Shown: positions 59,844 through 64,000 of the stretch, one piece after another | Position numbering within the stretch: the first letter of the stretch is position 1 | Layout of the letters: each line of letters begins with the position of its first letter | Assembly (NCBI GenBank): GCA_030144725.1 | Contig: JASKMD010000006.1 | Coordinates: forward strand, 1,698,586-1,762,585 | Source of the DNA: Haematococcus lacustris | Taxonomy: Eukaryota; Chlorophyta; Chlorophyceae; Chlamydomonadales; Haematococcaceae | DNA length: 64,000 bases | Direction: 5' to 3' | Made by a program: the position numbers and the translations under genes | Notes under the pieces: model-generated | Databases searched by the model: none | Seen by the model: only the letters and a program-made list of their open reading frames with translations | What the model was told of the DNA's origin: nothing

Positions 59844-60703
59844 CGATACCGAGGCTGCGTGCGTGATCGACAGCGAGGTGTCCGTCGGGTCAACGCAGGT
59901 TCCTGGGGTTTGACCACCACATGGGGCTGACACCCCACGAAGGGAAGAGACTCAACGGGGCGGAAGTTCGCGGGAAGGGATTTTATGGGACGGACTTGAT
60001 GAGGCGGAAGTGGAAGCTACTGGTATGGGCTACTGGTATGGGGCAGCAGGGTGATAGCTGCTGGATGCATAACAGCCTTGATGAGTTCACGGGCTAAGAT
60101 CAGGGTGTTGCATGTGGGTAAGCCCCCCAAACTACAGCTTCAGCACAATAGCTTCATCGGGGGGCCCCTGATGACTACAAAACCTATCCCTGGTGACCAA
60201 AGGGAAGGCTGCTAATACACTGTATTACACAGGGTCCACATGCAAAAGCCCAGGTCCAGGGCAAGGGTGCCGAGGCCAGACCCCCGGCCTCAATAGCTAG
60301 GCAGGTGAGTGAAGGGAGTATAGGCAGTGTAGGGAGTGTAGGGTGTGTAGGGACTGCAATGCAGCGCTAAACATGCAGCGCGTTTGAGAGTAAGTGGCGC
60401 CTGGAGGAGCTGTGCTGGTGACCAGGGCGGAGCCAGTGCCTGCAAAAGGCAACGATTACAACCAGCAGCAGCAGCAGCCCAGTCCAGCCACCTACCTGGT
60501 GGCTTAGGTAGGGGGCTTTGGTTGTGGTCAGCGGGGTGCTGGGTGCGGTGTGTGGGGCGGTTGGTTGGGCTGCCAGGGTGCGTCAGGGCACTTTGCGCGC
60601 TATTGTAAGCAATTGACTTAACACTCAACTGTTGTCGCAAGCTTCGCAGAGCACGAGTTCGCAAGCAAGCGGACCAAGGTTTGCCGGTTCTCACACCGCC
60701 AAC
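59844..60703. other. Intergenic region, first half of a duplicated promoter block
   Basis: From about 60,115 the sequence is related to about 61,560-62,160. Shared pieces include GGGTAAGC..CAGCTTCA..ATAGCTT, GTCCAGGGCAAGG, GTGGCTTAGG versus GTGGCTTGAG, GGCGGGGTGCTGGGTGC-like runs and TTCGCAGAGCACGAGTT. The whole upstream region was duplicated along with the gene. No separate gene is seen. Confidence 0.65.
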
Positions 60704-61273
60704 ATGTCCACTGCCCATTCCCGTTCGCTGACTATGCTAGCTGTGTCGCTATACCGCTATTATTCGTCGCTGTTTAACGTTGCCGAGGGACATGCTCCGC
60801 AGTGTGTACGCCTGCTTCAACCTGACGACACCGGGACTCGTGCTGGCAATGACCTCAATGACACCGGTCGTTGCTGTCATGTTTTCTGACACGCTGCAAT
60901 GCCGTTCCTTCTTCCTCTCATAGATACTCAGCGGCGTCCAACCAGACAGCAGCGCAGTTTGAGCAATTCCTGCGGGGCAGCACGAACAGCCTGTTGTCTG
61001 GGTGTGCTGATGGAGCAGAGCCTCTGCGGGTGAGGCTCATCCAGCCTCCCAGCCAGCTCTCCAGGTGAACTGTACCCCTTCAGCCAGAATAGGCAGTACT
61101 GACACTTTCATGTGTGTATGCAGCCACTGCGCTTCTTCGCCCAGGCAGGGCTGGTGACTGTCATGACGAGGCTAACGCAATCATTCACGGCTGCCAGGAA
61201 GGTCCCTGTGGTGGTGACAGGGGCAGCATACGCCCAGCTCTCGTTCTACGTCACCCAGGCCATGGAGACCTCG
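60704..61273 (+). pseudogene. Tandem gene copy 1, unrecognised family, probably broken
   Basis: Exons equivalent to copy 2 are 60924-61029 (106 nt) and 61124-61273 (150 nt). Both are open and have the same lengths as in copy 2, encoding SAASNQTAAQFEQFLRGSTN, then SLLSGCADGAEPLR and PLRFFAQAGLVTVMTRLTQS, then VPVVVTGAAYAQLSFYVTQA. The first exon (ATG at 60,704) does not align in frame with copy 2 over its whole length and has lost its 3' part, so no donor gives the required phase. Immediately after the 3' donor at 61,274 a Fanzor-tail fragment replaces the rest of the gene. It is therefore probably a truncated duplicate. Confidence 0.6.
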
Positions 61274-61285
61274 GTGAGCTGTGCC

Positions 61286-61352
61286 CGGCCACTAAAGGCC
61301 CAGCAACAGCCTGTGGCACAGTAGTGCGTGGCCCCCTTGAGCTGTCACCAGG
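61286..61352 (+). mobile_element. Fanzor-type tail fragment (third copy)
   Basis: CGGCCACTAAAGGCCCAGCA is followed by a tail reading KAQQQPVAQ, stop, then GTGCGTGGCCCCCTTGAGCT. It matches the end of the fragment at 2.3 kb and the reverse complement at 63.1 kb, and adjoins the broken end of gene copy 1. Confidence 0.6.
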
Positions 61353-62160
61353 GGGGGGATGGTTCTGGGAACGGCAGAAGGGGCCTGGTATGATGCCCTC
61401 AACTGGTCCCACGCCAGATCCCACACCTCACACTCAGCACCCAGCGCTTGAAGCACACCAAGCGTACCAAGGCTGAGCAGGATGTCAAGCCCAGCCAGCT
61501 CACAAGTGGCATAAGCCAGAATAACTCCCCTGTTTGACTTGGAACAGGGGTGTTCCCTGTGGGTAAGCTCCTTCATTTTCAGCTTCATCATTATAGCTTA
61601 TCGGGGTACCCTATAGTGACTACCAACCTCATGGGGAAGAAGTCAGGGCCAGGGCAAGGCTGACGAGGCCAACACCACAGCCAGGCAGGTACTGTGCTGA
61701 GCTCGCAAGGCAAGGATTACCTGGACTATAAGTGCCAAGGCCTGAGGGATTGAGAGACTTGTGGGACCGTCTGTGAGACTGAGCGCGAGGCCCAACAGCA
61801 GCAGCAGCCAGGGCACAGTAGTGTAATAGTCATGAGCTGTAACAGCGTTCAAGTGCATGTATAGGAGCTGAGCTTACATCTAGCACTAGCAGCAGTCCCA
61901 GTCCAGCCTGGTGGCTTGAGTAGTGGAGGGCCTTGCGGTCGGCGGGGTGCTGGGTGCAGTTAGTGGGGCTCTTGGTTGGGCTGCGTCAGGGCACCTGGAC
62001 TCACGAGCCACACGCTGGCTGATCGAACAGGCTGTCGAAGGGCATGCATCTTATGTAAGCACTTCACTTCACTTAGCACTCGACTTCTCGTCGCTAGCTT
62101 CGCAGAGCACGAGTTCCCAAGCAAGCGGACCAAGGTTTGCCCGGTCATCACACCGCCAAC
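61353..62160. other. Spacer between tandem copies, with a fourth Fanzor-tail fragment
   Basis: Around 61,788-61,850 GAGGCCCAACAGCAGCAGCA, GCACAGTAGTGTAATAG and TGAGCTGTAACAG..GTGCATG match the tail and post-stop flank of the other fragments. The rest (from about 61,560) is the duplicated upstream block described at 59.8-60.7 kb. Confidence 0.6.
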
Positions 62161-63571
62161 ATGCTCGCTGCCGCTTTGCTGCATCGCTGGCCCACTAGTG
62201 CTTGGCGCTGTTTAATGTTCTCAATGGACATGCCTCGCAATGTGCACGCCTGCTTGAAACTGGCGACACTGGGACTGGTGCTGGCAGTGCTCGCGATGAG
62301 TGCAGCTGCATTGAACGCAACCGCGACCGCCAGCCATTGTTTCACGGGGACTGCGGAGTTCGTCGCGTCCGTTGTTGACAGGTAGAGACACCCCTTGCAC
62401 GGGCGCGGTAGTGTGTGCAACGCAAAGTCCAAAGTTGAATGGCTTGGGTCATGGTAGCTGACATGCTGCAATGCCGTTCAACCTTTGTCCACAGACACTC
62501 AGCGGCAACCAACCAGACGACAGAGCAATTTGAGCAATTCCTGCGGGACAGTACAAACAGCTTGTTGTCTGAGTGTGCTGCTGGCGCAGAGCCTCTGCGG
62601 GTGAGACCCATCCAGTCTCACAGCCATACTCCATGAAACTTGTATCACTGTCACGGGACAGAAGGCAACACTAATATCTGCACGTATGTGCGCAGCCGCT
62701 GCGCTTGCTCACCCAGGCAGGGTTAATATCTGTCATTACAAGGCAGACGCAGTCATTCACAGCTATCAGAAAGCTGCCTGTGGTGGTGACAGGGGCAGCA
62801 TATACCCAACTCCCGTTCTACATCACCCAGGCCGTGCAGAGTGAGGTAAGCGGGTACATGGTGCTGGCCGAGCAAGTTGCTGGAAGCTGGAAGTGCATGT
62901 CGCATGGTCGCATCAGCCCTGCACTGCCATCCCACATGCGTTCCCCAGGAGCAGCGCAACACCTTGGCCCTCACCTTTGTCTGTGTGGAGTTATGTCCCC
63001 ATGCACATGGCATGGGCGCCTTCCACCTACACTATCAGCTGACCCCTGTGACAGGGCATGAGCCTAGAGTTGGCACGACAACCATGCACTAACTGTAAGC
63101 TGATAACAGTTCAATGGGGTCACACACTACTGTGCCACAGGATGCTGCTGCTGGGCTTCGGGTGGCCGGTGTCGCAGCAGCTTGTATCCCATGCCAGGGT
63201 ACTCCTTGCCCTTGGCTGGCAGCTCACGCAGGTCTGGCCAGGTAGGATCAGCACAGTACAGTGAAGTAACCACACGAATCGGCCTTGATAGATGAACAGG
63301 AAAGGACACATCATATAGTAGCAGCATATAGTAGGCAGTGACTGTTTTGATGCAGATGCATGCTTGAAGGCATTGAACCCACCGTCTTGCGTGGCACCCT
63401 GTTGCTGGCCCTGATAGCGGTTGTAGCTTGACAGCATTACCCTCAGCGCCTGTAGCATGGAGGTGACAGAGCGACTGAATGGAAATTGTGGAGACAAGAG
63501 CAGCTCCTGCATACCACACACACCTGGCATGCACTGACCGCTCCATACAGAGCTCCGGCATGCCCTATTGC

Positions 63572-63608
<37 letters not shown>

Positions 63609-63804
63609 GTATGGCAGTTTGTAGTGTCTGCAGAGCCCTTATAGGCGAAGCCTCTGTCTGGCTCTTGTGCAGGTCAATGGCTCTGTCTCAAACCCCTCCG
63701 CCATGTATGATGTCGTGCACGTCTCAACCAGTTACCTTGGCGACTTGGGGTCAGCTGGTGCCCTGGCCGACCTGCAGCCTTTCATCAGCAGTGACCCCCA
63801 GCAG
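62161..63804 (+). CDS. Tandem gene copy 2, unrecognised secretory or membrane protein, 3' incomplete
   Basis: Exons 62161-62381, 62495-62600 and 62696-62845 join in perfect phase. A fourth begins at 62,949 (EQRNTLALTF) with an unclear end, and 63673-63804 (VNGSVSNPSAMYDVVHVSTS, then YLGDLGSAGALADLQPFISS) is a likely later exon. The first exon encodes a hydrophobic segment (ACLKLATLGLVLAVLAMSAA, then ALNATATA), a signal peptide or anchor, possibly from the internal Met at 62,224. NAT and NQT sites follow, consistent with lumenal or extracellular exposure. A minus-strand Fanzor-tail fragment interrupts the region between the fourth and the later exon. I do not recognise the family, and the gene may continue past the window. 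Confidence 0.55.
63065..63275 (-). mobile_element. Fanzor-type tail fragment with conserved 3' flank, minus strand
   Basis: Read on the minus strand, WPDLRELPAKGKEYPGMGYK then LLRHRPPEAQQQHPVAQ and a stop (about 63,240-63,127) match the tail at 2.2-2.3 kb. The non-coding sequence after the stop (GTGTGTGACCCC, then ATCAGCTTACAGTTAGTGCA, then GCCAACTCTA) matches 2,306-2,371 closely. The match ends at TAGAGTTGGC near 63,065, which is probably the element edge. It lies inside gene copy 2. Confidence 0.65.
63573..63606. repeat. AC dinucleotide microsatellite
   Basis: Seventeen AC units lie about 65 bp upstream of the exon that begins at 63,673. Confidence 0.95.
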
Positions 63805-64000
63805 GTGCCTGGTGCGACATGCTCCTGGCCCCCAATGATGATGACTCACACGGGGCGGACCTGCTCCCCATACCCTGCCTGGCATGCAGACCCACCGCCT
63901 GGACCCACTGCCCTCCTGCACGCTCCTCATCCCCTGCCTGGCCTGTGGCTGTGGCTGTGCAGGTGGTGGCCTGGTCAGACCAGCCTCCATATGACAGCTC
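63805..64000. other. Right end of window
   Basis: Follows the putative donor GTGCCTGGTGCG. Probably an intron of gene copy 2 with no resolved exon before the window ends, although VVAWSDQPPYDS near 63,962 after a GTGCAG could open another exon. Confidence 0.4.

Noticed and set aside
59843..59933. 30-residue N-terminal extension of TMEM208 from an upstream methionine
   Set aside because: The in-frame extension has no counterpart in the family, and the internal Met gives the expected protein length.

Overview
The window looks like a nuclear contig from a chlorophycean green alga of the Chlamydomonadales. The reasons are GC-rich intron-dense genes with GT..AG introns, TGTAA polyadenylation signals, long Q/G/S/P-rich low-complexity coding runs, many mini- and microsatellites inside introns, a green-algal type actin, and a TTAGGG telomere-type array. 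A human-type telomere repeat is known from some chlamydomonadalean lineages, for example relatives of Haematococcus. The species call is inference; I could not run a search.

Bases 1 to 10,500 are repeat-dominated and look subtelomeric. They hold a 17-bp minisatellite (1-1500), a degenerate CCCTAA/CCCTAG stretch, decayed pieces of Fanzor/TnpB-like transposon proteins (2.1-3.6 kb), and an ACGTCA-rich array (3.95-4.5 kb). A 2.3-kb TTAGGG block mixed with a 20-bp satellite follows (4.6-6.9 kb), then a 66-bp satellite of about 50 copies (6.96-10.37 kb). The arrays and unique sequence on either side of the TTAGGG block are related in inverted orientation.

The genic part, left to right, holds: a small secreted Cys/Pro-rich protein (10.5-11.4 kb, +); a partly resolved unknown gene (12.8-13.3 kb, -); a membrane protein with a very long low-complexity tail (13.9-18.6 kb, +); a complete 10-exon conventional actin gene of 377 aa (19.5-25.3 kb, +); a truncated LINE (26.4-28.4 kb, -); and a six-exon LRR protein with a FAM194/ERICH6-like C-terminal part (28.6-36.1 kb, -), one of whose introns carries a complete-looking pogo-type DNA transposon with TA-flanked inverted repeats. 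Next come a divergently transcribed SMAP-domain, RSRC2-like R/G-rich protein (36.2-42.1 kb, +), the CIA-complex HEAT-repeat protein MMS19 (43.0-56.4 kb, +), a second truncated LINE copy, TMEM208 (58.3-59.8 kb, -), and a tandem pair of unrecognised genes (60.7 kb to the window end, +) peppered with Fanzor-tail fragments.

The genes do not form one pathway. Actin, MMS19 and TMEM208 are housekeeping functions (cytoskeleton, Fe-S protein maturation, ER membrane targeting); the SMAP-domain protein is probably RNA-related. The LRR and SMAP genes share a start-to-start interval of only 107 bp. The main biology beyond annotation is the inverted subtelomere-like architecture, the conserved sequence following the stop codon of the Fanzor-type tails, and the growth of G-rich or telomere-variant arrays inside essential-gene introns.
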